A stretch of DNA of 64,000 nt. It comes from Bradyrhizobium sp. GTDB taxonomy: Bacteria > Pseudomonadota > Alphaproteobacteria > Rhizobiales > Xanthobacteraceae. Under the pieces are notes generated by a model. It was not told the origin of the DNA. It made no database searches and saw only the letters and a list, made by a program, of their open reading frames with translations. Both the position numbers and the translations under genes were made by a program. The stretch is taken from the NCBI RefSeq assembly GCF_030654605.1, contig NZ_JAURXB010000023.1:36351-100350 (forward strand), given 5' to 3'. This document shows, piece after piece, positions 1 to 9,633 of the stretch (within the stretch, counting starts at the first letter, position 1; each line of letters opens with the position of its first letter).

Positions 1-1325
1 GCGCGGGTGCCGTAGGCATGCGCCAGCCGGCTGGCATGGGCGGAGGCGAGGAAGGGATAGTTGCGGATCAGTTCGGCCGTCATGGCCGCGACCGCCGAGA
101 CGTCCATGTCGCCGCCGGGCAGCGGCGATTTCGCGGTCCAGCCTTCTTTGGCTTTGGCGCTGCGCAAATATGGCGAAAGGCGTTCCAGCGCCTCCTCGGC
201 GAGGCGGCGGAAAGTAGTGATCTTGCCGCCATAGATCGACAGCATCGGCGCCCCGCCGGGGGTGTCGAGTTCGAACACATAATCGCGGGTGGCGGCCTTG
301 GCTTCGCTTGCGCCGTCGTCATAGAGCGGACGCACGCCGGCATAGGTCCAGACCACGTCTTCCGGATTGACCGGCTGCGCCAGATATTCGCTGACGGAGT
401 CGCACAGATATTCGATCTCCTCGGTCGAGGCCTTCACTTTTGCAGGATCGCCGTCGAAATCGCGATCGGTGGTGCCAATCAGCGTAAAGTCGTCCTGATA
501 GGGAATGACGAACACGATGCGGCCGTCGCTGTTCTGGAACATGTAGGCGCGGTCGTGGGCGTAGAGTTTGCGCACCACGATGTGGGAGCCCTGCACCAGC
601 CGCACCTTGGCGCGCGCGTTGACGCCGGCGCCCGATCGCAGGACATTCTCGACCCAGGGGCCGCCGGCATTGACGAGCGCGCGGGCCTTGATCGTCGAGC
701 GGGTACCATCGGATGTGTCCTCGACCGTGACCTGCCAGATGCCGTCCACTTGCCGGATTTCGACGGCGCGGGTGCGGGTGCGGATCTCGGCGCCGCGGTC
801 GGCCGCGTCGCGCGCGGTGAGCACCACGAGGCGCGCGTCGTCGACGAAGCAGTCGGAATATTCGAAGGCCTTGGTGTAGCGGTTGGGAACCAAGGGTTTG
901 CCCACCTCATCCCGGGTCAGATCGACCGAGCGCGTCGGCGGCAGCAAATGCCGGCCGCCGATGTGATCGTAGAGAAACAACCCTAAACGTAACAGCCAGG
1001 CCGGGCGCAACCCGGAATGGTGCGGCAAAACGAAACGCAGGGGCCGGATGATGTGGGGCGCGATCTGCCAGAGGATTTCGCGCTCGATCAGCGCCTCGCG
1101 CACCAGACGAAACTCGTAATATTCGAGGTAGCGCAGGCCGCCATGTACCAGCTTGGTCGACCAGGACGACGTCCCGCTGGCCAAGTCATTCATTTCGCAG
1201 AGAAAAACGGAATTTCCCCGGCCCGCCGCATCGCGCGCGATGCCGCAGCCATTGATGCCGCCGCCGATGATCGCGAGGTCGAAAATCTTGTCCAAAAGGC
1301 GCTTCCCCGACGCTCGCCCATTCAT
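1..1325 (-). CDS. glpD: glycerol-3-phosphate dehydrogenase, FAD-dependent (partial, runs off window start)
   Basis: Manual reverse-strand translation: MNGRASGKRLLDKIFDLAIIGGGINGCGIARDAAGRGNSVFLCEMNDLASGTSSWSTKLVHGGLRYLEYYEFRLVREALIEREIL. FAD-binding GGGINGCGIARDAAGRG and the GlpD LVHGGLRYLEYYEF signature. Missing from the ORF track because its stop lies outside the window. Confidence 0.95.
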   Translation of the reverse strand, partial: MNGRASGKRLLDKIFDLAIIGGGINGCGIARDAAGRGNSVFLCEMNDLASGTSSWSTKLVHGGLRYLEYYEFRLVREALIEREILWQIAPHIIRPLRFVLPHHSGLRPAWLLRLGLFLYDHIGGRHLLPPTRSVDLTRDEVGKPLVPNRYTKAFEYSDCFVDDARLVVLTARDAADRGAEIRTRTRAVEIRQVDGIWQVTVEDTSDGTRSTIKARALVNAGGPWVENVLRSGAGVNARAKVRLVQGSHIVVRKLYAHDRAYMFQNSDGRIVFVIPYQDDFTLIGTTDRDFDGDPAKVKASTEEIEYLCDSVSEYLAQPVNPEDVVWTYAGVRPLYDDGASEAKAATRDYVFELDTPGGAPMLSIYGGKITTFRRLAEEALERLSPYLRSAKAKEGWTAKSPLPGGDMDVSAVAAMTAELIRNYPFLASAHASRLAHAYGTR

Positions 1326-1365
1326 TTCGGCGATTTCGCTTTCGTTTTCGAATAAATCACAACCA

Positions 1366-1400
1366 AATGTGAAAGCAAGTGAAAAGGGCAAGTGAAAAGG
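1366..1400 (-). promoter_or_regulatory. putative DeoR/GlpR operator: three direct repeats of GTGAAAR (TTTCAC on the coding strand) upstream of glpD
   Basis: + strand aatGTGAAAGcaaGTGAAAAgggcaaGTGAAAAgg; repeats start at 1369, 1379 and 1392, about 44-75 nt upstream of the glpD ATG and next to a DeoR-family gene. Confidence 0.5.
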
Positions 1401-1417
1401 GGATGTGGCAGCGCGAT

Positions 1418-1545
1418 CGGCTTGCCCTTCGAGACGCGCGGCCAACAGGCCGCTCCTCGGGTTGAGGCCGGACTTTCTGGGAGGTCGGATCGCTGCGACC
1501 TCCTCACAACTCGTCGTGCCCGGGCTTGTCCCGGTCATGACGAAA
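1418..1545. repeat. intergenic repeat mosaic (dispersed Bradyrhizobium-like elements)
   Basis: cttcgagacgcgcggccaacaggccgctcctcgggttgagg...gcgacctcctcacaactcgtcgtgcccgggcttgtcccg; non-coding and resembles common intergenic repeats of this group. Confidence 0.45.
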
Positions 1546-1556
1546 CCATGGATGGC

Positions 1557-2441
1557 TTAACGCAGCCGCGTCACGGTCGACGGCGGCTCAACCCCGGGCT
1601 CGTCGAGATCGGCTGCCGGGTTCGGCATCGCCTCGATTACCTCGATGCCTCGGCTGTGGCAGATGCTGGCGATCCCCGCCGGCAAGGCCGCGTCGGTCAC
1701 AAAAGTCTGGATCTGGCTGAGATGGGCGATGCGAACCGGCGCGCTGCGGCGGAGTTTGGTCGAGTCGGCGACCAGCATCACGCTGCGAGCGTTGGCGATG
1801 ATGGCTTGCGCCGCCTGCACTTCGCGATAGTCGAAATCCAATAGCGCGCCCTCCTCGTCGATCGCGGAGGCGCCGATGATGGCGTAGTCGACCTTGAACT
1901 GGCCGATCAGGCTGATCGCGGTCGAGCCGATCACCGCGCCATCGGCGCGGCGCACCGCGCCACCGGCGACGATCACCTCGATGCGCGGATGCGGATACAG
2001 CAGCATCGCGACATTGAGGTTGTTGGTGATGACCAGCAGGTCCTGGTGCGAAGTCAGGGCGCTCGCGACCTCTTCGGTCGTAGTGCCGATGTTGATGAAG
2101 AGCGAGCAGCCGTTCGGTATCTGCGCCGCGGCGGCCGCCCCGATCGCCTTCTTCTCCTCGGCGGCGACGAAGCGGCGGGCTTCATAGGCGAGGTTTTCGA
2201 CGCCGGAGGCGATAATGGCGCCACCGTGGATCCGGGTCAGCGAGCGGTGGTCGCAGAGATCGTTGAGATCCTTGCGGATGGTCTGCGCCGAGACCTCGAA
2301 ACGGCGGGCGAGGTCGTCCACCATCACCCGGCCGAAGGCACGGGCGATATTGAGAATTTCGGATTGGCGGTGGGTCAGGCCGGTCACGGGGCACCTCGGG
2401 GCAGCAGCCTCCATGGTGCGGCGGTTCCGGCAGCGGGTCAA
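1557..2441 (-). CDS. glpR: DeoR/GlpR family transcriptional regulator
   Basis: ORF 294 aa: LTHRQSEILNIARAFGRVMVDDLARRFEVSAQTIRKDLNDLCDHRSLTRIHGGA (DeoR HTH) plus DeoR sensor domain; directly upstream of glpD on the same strand. True start may be internal (MEAAAPRCPV). Confidence 0.85.
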   Translation of the reverse strand: MTRCRNRRTMEAAAPRCPVTGLTHRQSEILNIARAFGRVMVDDLARRFEVSAQTIRKDLNDLCDHRSLTRIHGGAIIASGVENLAYEARRFVAAEEKKAIGAAAAAQIPNGCSLFINIGTTTEEVASALTSHQDLLVITNNLNVAMLLYPHPRIEVIVAGGAVRRADGAVIGSTAISLIGQFKVDYAIIGASAIDEEGALLDFDYREVQAAQAIIANARSVMLVADSTKLRRSAPVRIAHLSQIQTFVTDAALPAGIASICHSRGIEVIEAMPNPAADLDEPGVEPPSTVTRLR

Positions 2442-2494
2442 CGCAGCAGATCGGTTGCGCTCCCGCGATGCCGGTTACGGTTACGGTTACCAGC

Positions 2495-2683
2495 CTAGGC
2501 GGCGATCCGCCCGCCCTCCAGCAGAAGCCGCGCCGCCCGTTCGGCCTCGCGCGCGTTGCGGAAGAGCCGGCCTTCCAGCGGATTGAAACGGTGGGTGGCG
2601 GCGAAGAAGCGGTAGCCCCTGGGATCGCGCACGACGATTCCGGCCGCCTGGGATCCGACCTCGATGATGTAGGTGTCCGACAC
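2495..2683 (-). CDS. small conserved-type hypothetical protein (62 aa)
   Basis: MSDTYIIEVGSQAAGIVVRDPRGYRFFAATHRFNPLEGRLFRNAREAERAARLLLEGGRIAA; protein-like composition, compact ORF. Confidence 0.5.
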   Translation of the reverse strand: MSDTYIIEVGSQAAGIVVRDPRGYRFFAATHRFNPLEGRLFRNAREAERAARLLLEGGRIAA

Positions 2684-2822
2684 TTGCTTCAGCCCTCATT
2701 CCAGTCCGGGCAAATAACCGCGACGGCGCTGAAATGTTCCTGGGGCGAGGCGGCCCCTTGACCGGCGCCACGGCTGGCCGCAATGCTGGCTGCGAGGGTG
2801 ACTCGATCAAACCGGCTGGAGA

Positions 2823-3278
2823 ATGTACATGATCACGAAATTCGCAGCTATGACGCTGCTCGCACTGGCGGTTGGCGCTCCCGCCCAACAGGCGGCGGCG
2901 CAGGAAAGCACGCTCGGCGGCGCGCTGTTCGGCGGCGTGGCCGGCGCCATTGTCGGCGGCGCGATCGGCGGCAATAGCGGCGCAGCGGCAGGTGCGGTGC
3001 TGGGCGCCGCCACGGGGGCCGCGATCGGCGCCCAGGGCGAACCGCGGCCCGGCGGCTACCGCTATTACCAGAACGGCTGCTACGTGCAGCAGGGCGACGG
3101 TTCCTGGGTCGGGGTTTCCCCGCGCTACTGCCAGACGGTGCAATACGCCCCCCGGGAGCAATACGCCCCGCGGCAGCGGTATTACGACGAGGCGCCGGCT
3201 TGCACGCGCTACCGCTCCTATAATCCGCGCACCGGCACCTTTATTGGCCGCGACGGCTATGAGCGTCCCTGCCCGTAG
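2823..3278 (+). CDS. exported glycine-zipper protein
   Basis: Signal peptide followed by GGALFGGVAGAIVGGAIGGNSGAAAGAVLGAATGAAIGAQ (glycine zipper) and a Tyr/Gln-rich C-terminus. Confidence 0.75.
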   Translation: MYMITKFAAMTLLALAVGAPAQQAAAQESTLGGALFGGVAGAIVGGAIGGNSGAAAGAVLGAATGAAIGAQGEPRPGGYRYYQNGCYVQQGDGSWVGVSPRYCQTVQYAPREQYAPRQRYYDEAPACTRYRSYNPRTGTFIGRDGYERPCP

Positions 3279-3334
3279 GGCACGACGCGCTCACCTCTCC
3301 CCGCCGCTTCGCGGGGCGAGGTGCTCGCGCCGCA

Positions 3335-4552
3335 TCAGGCTCCGCGCTTGACCGCCTCGTAGGCCAGCCGCTTGAACTCGATGGCGAAGGGATGGAAAAA
3401 CGCCATTTGGCGCTGCGTCATCAACAGGCCGGCGACGCCGGTTTTGGGCGAAATCCACCATTGCGTGCCGGCCACGCCGCCCCACCAGAATTCGCCGCGG
3501 GAATCCGCGTGGTCGTACGGTGCAGGCTGCACCGTCATCGCTCCCGCCAGCCCGTAGCCCTTGCCCACCAGCGCTCCCGTCATCGGGAAACGCATCCAGA
3601 CCCCGTCAGGCAGCTGATTGGTCATCATCTGGGCAATCGTTTCCGGTTTCAGCAGGGTCGGCCCGCCCGGGAGCAGGCTCCGAATGAGCGCCACCATGTC
3701 CGGCAAGGTCGACACCAGACCACCGCCGCCACTCAACCTCGGCCACGGGCGCACGAAGGCTCCGGGCCAGGGCGAGTTATCGGTACGGGTCAGCCCCGGC
3801 TTCATTGGGTCCATCAGGTCGGCCCCGACATAATAGGCAGCGAGCCGACTGTGGTCCTTTTCCGGCACCGCGAAGGCGGTGTCCACCATGCCGAGCGGAT
3901 CGAAAATCCGCTGCTGGATGAACCTGTCGAACGGCACTCCGCTGACGACTTCCACCAGCCGCCCCACCACGTCGGTGGCCACCGAATACTCCCATGACAT
4001 GCCGGGATGATAGACCAGCGGCAAGTCCGCCAGCGTGTCGATCATATCGGCCAGCGGCGTCGTCGGATTGAGCACCTTGCGTTCCTGATACGCCTTGAAC
4101 ATCACGGACCCCGGATCGAACAGGCCGTAGCTCAGCCCCGAACTGTGGCTCAGCAACTGGCGAATGGTGATCGATCCCCTTGCCGGCTCGGTATCTTCAA
4201 GCGATGTCGCACCCGGGCGCAGCACCCTACGGTTGCCAAGTTGCGGAATGTACTTCTCGATCGCGTCGTCGAGCTGGAAGCGGCCTTGCTCGAACAGCAA
4301 TAGTGCTGCGCAGGAGGTAATCAGCTTGGTATTGGAGAACACCCGGAACAGATGATCTGATCGCAACGGGACCCGCGCTTCCTTATCGGCCCATCCCACA
4401 CAATTCACATCGACCAGATCCCGGCCGACCAGCACCGCGGACGACACCCCGGGCAGGATGTTGCCGTCGACCAGCCGGCGCATGGCGGCATGGGTCGCCC
4501 CGAAGTCGTAGCCGGCCGCCGTCACTTGCATGTCCTGCATGGTCGCTTCCAT
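3335..4552 (-). CDS. serine hydrolase (beta-lactamase/esterase EstB-like family)
   Basis: ORF with FRVFSNTKLITSCAALLLFEQGRFQLDDAIEKYIP (SxxK: SNTK) and the class C-like PWEYSVATDVVGRLVE region; start MEATMQDMQVTAAGYDF chosen. Confidence 0.8.
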   Translation of the reverse strand: MEATMQDMQVTAAGYDFGATHAAMRRLVDGNILPGVSSAVLVGRDLVDVNCVGWADKEARVPLRSDHLFRVFSNTKLITSCAALLLFEQGRFQLDDAIEKYIPQLGNRRVLRPGATSLEDTEPARGSITIRQLLSHSSGLSYGLFDPGSVMFKAYQERKVLNPTTPLADMIDTLADLPLVYHPGMSWEYSVATDVVGRLVEVVSGVPFDRFIQQRIFDPLGMVDTAFAVPEKDHSRLAAYYVGADLMDPMKPGLTRTDNSPWPGAFVRPWPRLSGGGGLVSTLPDMVALIRSLLPGGPTLLKPETIAQMMTNQLPDGVWMRFPMTGALVGKGYGLAGAMTVQPAPYDHADSRGEFWWGGVAGTQWWISPKTGVAGLLMTQRQMAFFHPFAIEFKRLAYEAVKRGA

Positions 4553-4739
4553 TTTCACTCCCGTCGGGCGCGTTGCGTTCGCGCGGTTCTCTGCCCGCAC
4601 TATCAGCGGACCAAACAGCGCGTCAATCGCCGCCGGCAAGATAAAGCCTGAAGAATCTCTTGCGATACGGCTGCAACGGCCAACGCCGAATGCCATAGTG
4701 GAATCAATCGCCGGCGAAGACCGGCACCGGAGGCGACCC

Positions 4740-6362
4740 ATGACCTTGATCAAATCGGCTTTGACGGAATCCCGGGTGGCGGGACCGACCACTCCCGCCG
4801 TGCGCGACATCACGCTCGGCCGCTTGCTCGAACAGGCCGCGAGGTCTGCACCGGACCGGATCGCCTTGATCGCAGGCGTCCCCGATCCGGCGCTGCGGCG
4901 CCAGTGGACCTATTCCGAACTCTACGCCGAGGCGCAACGCACCGCGCGCGCCTTGCTCAGCCGCTTCAAGCCGGGCGAGCGGATCGCGGTCTGGGCGCAG
5001 AACCTGCCCGAATGGATCATGCTGGAATTCGGCGCTGGCCTGGCCGGCATGGTGTTGGTCACCGTCAATCCAGGTTTCAGATCCAACGAAGTCGAATATG
5101 TGCTGAAGCAATCCCGCTCGGCCGGTGTGTTCGTGGTCAATGCCTTCCGCGGCAATCCGATGCTTCAGACCGTGCGCGAGGTCGCGCCGCGTTGCCCGGA
5201 GCTACGCGAGATCGTCTGCTTCGACGACTGGGCGGCCTTCATCGCCGCCGGTGACGACACCAGCATCGCGCTTCCCGATGTCAAGCCCGGCGATCCCGTG
5301 ATGATCCAGTATACGTCGGGCACCACGGGCTTTCCGAAAGGCGCGCTGCTGCATCATCGTGGCCTCGCCAACAACGGCGCCGACACGGCCGACCGCATGG
5401 GAATCGACCCGGGCGACGTCTTCATCACCACCATGCCGCTGTTCCACACCGGCGGCTGCGTCTGCTGCGTGCTCGGCGCGGTGTCCAAGGCGGCCACGCA
5501 GGTGCTGCTGGAGGCGTTCGAGCCGGGGCTCGTGCTGGAAATGTTCCAGACCTATCGCGGCAACGCGATGGTCGGCGTACCGACCATGCTGGTGGCGATG
5601 CTGGAGCATCCTTCGTTTGCATCGACCGATCTCTCGTCGGTCAAGGCGATCTGTTCCGGTGGCTCGACCGTGCCGGCAGCACTCGTTGCATTGTTCGAAC
5701 AGAAATTGGGCGCACCGTTCACCATCGTGTTCGGGCAAACCGAATGCTCGCCGGTGGCCGCCCAGACCAGGACCACCGACACGATCGAAGACAAGGCCTC
5801 TACCATCGGCCTGCCGCTGCCCAACATGGAGACCAAGATCGTCAATCCCGACACCGGCAAGACGGTACCGATCGGGGAGATCGGCGAGTTCTGCACCCGC
5901 GGCTATCACATCATGCTGGGCTATTTCGAAATGCCCGAGGCGACCGCCGCCGCGATCGATTCCGAGGGCTGGCTGCACACCGGCGATCTCTGCGCGATGG
6001 ACGCGCGCGGCTATTGCACCGTCGAGGGGCGGCTGAAGGACATGATCATCCGCGGCGGCGAGAATATCTATCCGCGCGAGCTCGAGGAATTGCTGTTTCG
6101 TCACCCCAAGGTCGGCGAGGTCGCAGTGGTCGGGCTACCGCACGAAAAATGGGGCGAGGAGGTCGCCGCCTTCATCCGTCCGGCGCCCGGCGCCGTCATC
6201 GATGCCGAAGAACTGTCGGCCTATATGCGCGCCTCGCTGGCCCATCACAAGACGCCGCGGCACTGGTTCGTGGTCGAGGCTTTTCCGCTGACCGGATCGG
6301 GGAAGATTCAGAAATTCAAGCTGCGCGAAATTTGGGCCAAGGGGGAGATGCAGGCGTTATGA
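4740..6362 (+). CDS. AMP-binding acyl-CoA synthetase (FadD-like)
   Basis: YTSGTTGFPKGALLHHRGL AMP-binding motif, GWLHTGDLCAMDARGY, KDMIIRGGENIYPRELEELL and C-terminal GKIQKFKLRE. Confidence 0.92.
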   Translation: MTLIKSALTESRVAGPTTPAVRDITLGRLLEQAARSAPDRIALIAGVPDPALRRQWTYSELYAEAQRTARALLSRFKPGERIAVWAQNLPEWIMLEFGAGLAGMVLVTVNPGFRSNEVEYVLKQSRSAGVFVVNAFRGNPMLQTVREVAPRCPELREIVCFDDWAAFIAAGDDTSIALPDVKPGDPVMIQYTSGTTGFPKGALLHHRGLANNGADTADRMGIDPGDVFITTMPLFHTGGCVCCVLGAVSKAATQVLLEAFEPGLVLEMFQTYRGNAMVGVPTMLVAMLEHPSFASTDLSSVKAICSGGSTVPAALVALFEQKLGAPFTIVFGQTECSPVAAQTRTTDTIEDKASTIGLPLPNMETKIVNPDTGKTVPIGEIGEFCTRGYHIMLGYFEMPEATAAAIDSEGWLHTGDLCAMDARGYCTVEGRLKDMIIRGGENIYPRELEELLFRHPKVGEVAVVGLPHEKWGEEVAAFIRPAPGAVIDAEELSAYMRASLAHHKTPRHWFVVEAFPLTGSGKIQKFKLREIWAKGEMQAL

Positions 6363-6464
6363 TGCGCCGGGATCCGGCGCGATCTGCATATTTCATGACA
6401 ACAACCTTCGACAGTTTACTCTTCTGCGCATATGTTTGCTCCCGTTGCATAGGAGCGCCTCACC

Positions 6465-7094
6465 ATGAGCACCGCGAGCGACGCCCGTTTCTGGGACCGG
6501 ACTTCACGGAAGTACGCCGCTGCCAAGATTTCGGATCAAGCCGGGTATGAGCGCTCGCTGGAGCGGACCCTTGCCCTGCTGGGACCGGCCGACCGGGTGT
6601 TGGAATTGGGCTGCGGAACAGGGACAACGGCGCTGCGGCTTGCAGGCGGTGTGCAAAGCTATCTTGCGACGGATATCTCCGCTGAAATGATCGCGATTGC
6701 CGAAGAGAAACACGCCGCCCTTCCTGTCCCGGCGCTTGTCTTCCGCACCGCGACCGCAGAGGCGCTGGACGGGCAGTTTGATGCAGTTCTGGTGTTCAAC
6801 TATCTCCATCTGGTCCGCGATTTGCCGGGCACGTTGAACCGCATCCACGCCCTGCTTGCAGCGGATGGCTTGTTCATCTCCAAGACACCCTGCCTCGGGG
6901 ATATGAATCCAGTGATCCGGCTTGCCTTGTTGCCGGCGATGCGCGCGATCGGAAAGGCACCCTATGTCAGCGCCTTCCGGGCGGCGGAGTTGAGCCAGTC
7001 CATATCTGCCGCAGGCTTCGAAATCCTTGCCACGGAGAGCCACGCGACCAAGGGCAAAGACGCCCGTCCCTACATCGTGGCACGCAAACGATAG
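6465..7094 (+). CDS. class I SAM-dependent methyltransferase
   Basis: VLELGCGTGTTALRLAGGVQSYLATDISAEMIAIAEEK. Confidence 0.88.
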   Translation: MSTASDARFWDRTSRKYAAAKISDQAGYERSLERTLALLGPADRVLELGCGTGTTALRLAGGVQSYLATDISAEMIAIAEEKHAALPVPALVFRTATAEALDGQFDAVLVFNYLHLVRDLPGTLNRIHALLAADGLFISKTPCLGDMNPVIRLALLPAMRAIGKAPYVSAFRAAELSQSISAAGFEILATESHATKGKDARPYIVARKR

Positions 7095-7103
7095 GTCCCG
7101 CCC

Positions 7104-7538
7104 TTAGGCCGAAATCGGCGGCTCGTCGCGCTGGATGACCTGCGGCTGGCCGTGATCGTCGATCGAGACATAGGTGAAATTGCCGTCGGTCACCAGGATC
7201 GACTGCATCTCCTTGCGCCGCAGTACCCAGGCTTCGAGGTGGACGGTGATCGAGGTGCGGCCGATCCGGACCAGGTTGGCATGTACCGATACGAGATCGC
7301 CGACGTACACCGCTTTTCGGAAATTCATCGCCTCGATCGCGACCGTCACGGTGCGCGATTTCGCAACCTTGGACGCGAACACGCCGCCGCCGACATCCAT
7401 CTGGCTGAGCAGCCAGCCGCCGAAGATATCGCCATTGGCATTGGTGTCGGCCGGCATCGCCAGCGTGCGGATGCAGAGATCGCCGCGCGGCTCGGTGTCC
7501 GCATTGAGCGGCGCATGACCGGCTTTGGAGTCGGTCAC
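7104..7538 (-). CDS. acyl-CoA thioesterase (hotdog, YciA/ACOT-like)
   Basis: RTLAMPADTNANGDIFGGWLLSQMDVGGGVFASKVAKSRTVTVAIEAMNFRKAVYVGDLVSVHA. Confidence 0.88.
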   Translation of the reverse strand: MTDSKAGHAPLNADTEPRGDLCIRTLAMPADTNANGDIFGGWLLSQMDVGGGVFASKVAKSRTVTVAIEAMNFRKAVYVGDLVSVHANLVRIGRTSITVHLEAWVLRRKEMQSILVTDGNFTYVSIDDHGQPQVIQRDEPPISA

Positions 7539-9631
7539 TTGAACGTTTCCCAGCCAGCGTCCGGCGCGAAGCGGTCGCCGAATTTATCCGCCAGCGCGTG
7601 CAGGGTCGACACCACGTTTTCGGGTCCGCGGGTGCGGGCGTAATTCAGCGGGCCGCCGCGGAACGGCGCATAGCCGGTGCCGAAGATCATGGCGCCGTCG
7701 ACGGCGTCGGCATTGTCGACGATGCCTTCGCGCAACGCCGCGACGCAGACATTCGACATCGGCAGCACCAGCCGGTCGATCATTTCCTCCGTCGGCTCCG
7801 GCATCGAGGGCGACACCGCGCTCTTGTCGGCCTTGCCGTCCTTCCAGAGATAAAATCCCTTGCCGGTCTTGCGGCCCAATTCGCCCTTGGCCACTTTCTC
7901 GCGCAGCCACGCTGGCGTCGGCGGCAGCTGATCGCCGAATTTCGAGCGCAACATGTCGCCGACGGCAAGGCAGATATCGAGCCCCACCTGATCGGCCAGC
8001 TCAATCGGCCCCATCGGCATGCCGAATTTCACCGCCGCGGCATCGATCACCGACTTGTCGATCTTCTGGTCCAGCATCACCATCGCCTCCAGCATGTAAG
8101 GCGTCAGCGCGCGGTTGACGAGGAAGCCCGGCGAACTCCTGACCGGCAGCGGCAGCCGGTCGATGGCGCCGACAAAGGCCAGCGCCGCCTTCAGCATCTC
8201 GGGATCGCTGCCGTCATGGCTGACGACCTCGACCAGTTGCAGCCGCGACACCGGGTTGAAGAAGTGCAGGCCGACCAGCCGCTCCGGTTTTGTCAATGTG
8301 GTCCGCAGATCCTGCAGCGGAATGCTCGATGTGTTGGAGGCGAGGATGGCGCCCGGCTTCATCCGGGGCTCCAACGCAGCATAAATCTTCTGCTTCAGCT
8401 CGAGTTTCTCCGGCACCGCCTCGATGATCAGGTCGGCGTTGCGGACGCCCTCGCCGTCCATATCCGGGATCAGCCTGTCCAAGGCGTCGCGGATGTCGAT
8501 GCGCTTGCGCAGGATCTTGCCGAACAGGTCCGATGCGCGCTTGATTGCACCGGCGATCGGCTCCGGCTTCATGTCGGCCAGCGTGACGTGAAAACCCTGG
8601 CCGGCGCACCAGGCCGCGATGTCGCCGCCCATCGCGCCGGCGCCGATGACGTGGACGTGCTCGATCCTGTTGCCGCCGCCGGCGAGCTTCTTCATCTGCT
8701 CGCGCAGGAAGAACACCCGGATCAGGTTTTGCGCCGACGGCGTCACCATCAGCTGGGCGAACGAAGTCTTTTCAGCCCGCAGCATCGCGAGCTTGTCGTC
8801 GCCATGCTGCTCCCAGAGATCGATCAACGCATAGGGCGCGGGATAATGTTCACGGGGGGCTGCCTTGCCGGCCTCGGCGCGCATGCGTTTGGCAAGCAAG
8901 CCCCTGACCGGACCGAGGTTAAGGATCGAGTTGAGCGGCCCCGGCTTGGCGCGCTTCAGGCGGCCGAACACTGCATCCCGCACGGCATTGCGGACGTGCC
9001 GCTCCTCTGCCACCGCGTCGACCAGCCCGAGCGATTTGGCCTTGCGGGCATCGATGGTCTTGCCGGTCAGCATCAGGGTCATCGCCTGCATTGGATTGAC
9101 CAGCCTGGTGAAGCGCGCGGTGCCGCCGAGGCCGGGATGCAGGCCGAGCATTACTTCCGGAAAGCCAAAGCGCGCGCCCTCGATGGCGATGCGCGACTGG
9201 CAGGCCAGTGCCACCTCGAGGCCGCCGCCGAGGCAGAAACCGTGGATCACCGCGACGGTCGGCATTTTGAGGCCTTCGAGGCGGTCGATCACGGTATGGG
9301 CGCGGCCGATGGCGACTTCGACCGGCCACGGATCGGTGGCGCCGCGGAATTCGTTGACGTCGGCGCCAGCGATGAAGCCGGACGGCTTTGCGGAGCGGAT
9401 GACGAGCCCGGTGGGACGCTGGGCTTCCAGTGCCGCCAGCACCGTCTCGAGTTCTTCGATCAAATCGGCCGACAGCGTGTTGGCGCTGGCGCCCTCGCGG
9501 TCGAACAACAGCCAGGCGATGCCGTCGGCATCGCGGGTCAGCTTGAAGTGGCGGTAGGGTCCGCCGGGCTCGGGCTTCGGCCCGAGCTCGAGCACGCGGT
9601 CGGCGAGAAGGTCCATGATCCTGCTATCCAT
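7535..9631 (-). CDS. fadJ: bifunctional enoyl-CoA hydratase / 3-hydroxyacyl-CoA dehydrogenase (FadJ/FadB alpha-subunit)
   Basis: ECH domain (IHGFCLGGGLEVALACQSRIA, LGLHPGLGGTARFTRL) fused to a 3HCDH domain (HVIGAGAMGGDIAAWCAGQG, GLHFFNPVSRLQLVEVV). Start MDSRIMDLLADRV. Confidence 0.92.
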   Translation of the reverse strand: MDSRIMDLLADRVLELGPKPEPGGPYRHFKLTRDADGIAWLLFDREGASANTLSADLIEELETVLAALEAQRPTGLVIRSAKPSGFIAGADVNEFRGATDPWPVEVAIGRAHTVIDRLEGLKMPTVAVIHGFCLGGGLEVALACQSRIAIEGARFGFPEVMLGLHPGLGGTARFTRLVNPMQAMTLMLTGKTIDARKAKSLGLVDAVAEERHVRNAVRDAVFGRLKRAKPGPLNSILNLGPVRGLLAKRMRAEAGKAAPREHYPAPYALIDLWEQHGDDKLAMLRAEKTSFAQLMVTPSAQNLIRVFFLREQMKKLAGGGNRIEHVHVIGAGAMGGDIAAWCAGQGFHVTLADMKPEPIAGAIKRASDLFGKILRKRIDIRDALDRLIPDMDGEGVRNADLIIEAVPEKLELKQKIYAALEPRMKPGAILASNTSSIPLQDLRTTLTKPERLVGLHFFNPVSRLQLVEVVSHDGSDPEMLKAALAFVGAIDRLPLPVRSSPGFLVNRALTPYMLEAMVMLDQKIDKSVIDAAAVKFGMPMGPIELADQVGLDICLAVGDMLRSKFGDQLPPTPAWLREKVAKGELGRKTGKGFYLWKDGKADKSAVSPSMPEPTEEMIDRLVLPMSNVCVAALREGIVDNADAVDGAMIFGTGYAPFRGGPLNYARTRGPENVVSTLHALADKFGDRFAPDAGWETFK

Positions 9632-9633
9632 GA

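Noticed and set aside
18-986. 322-aa + strand ORF at window start
   Set aside because: Antisense to glpD, which is the real gene and lacks an ORF-track entry only because it is truncated.
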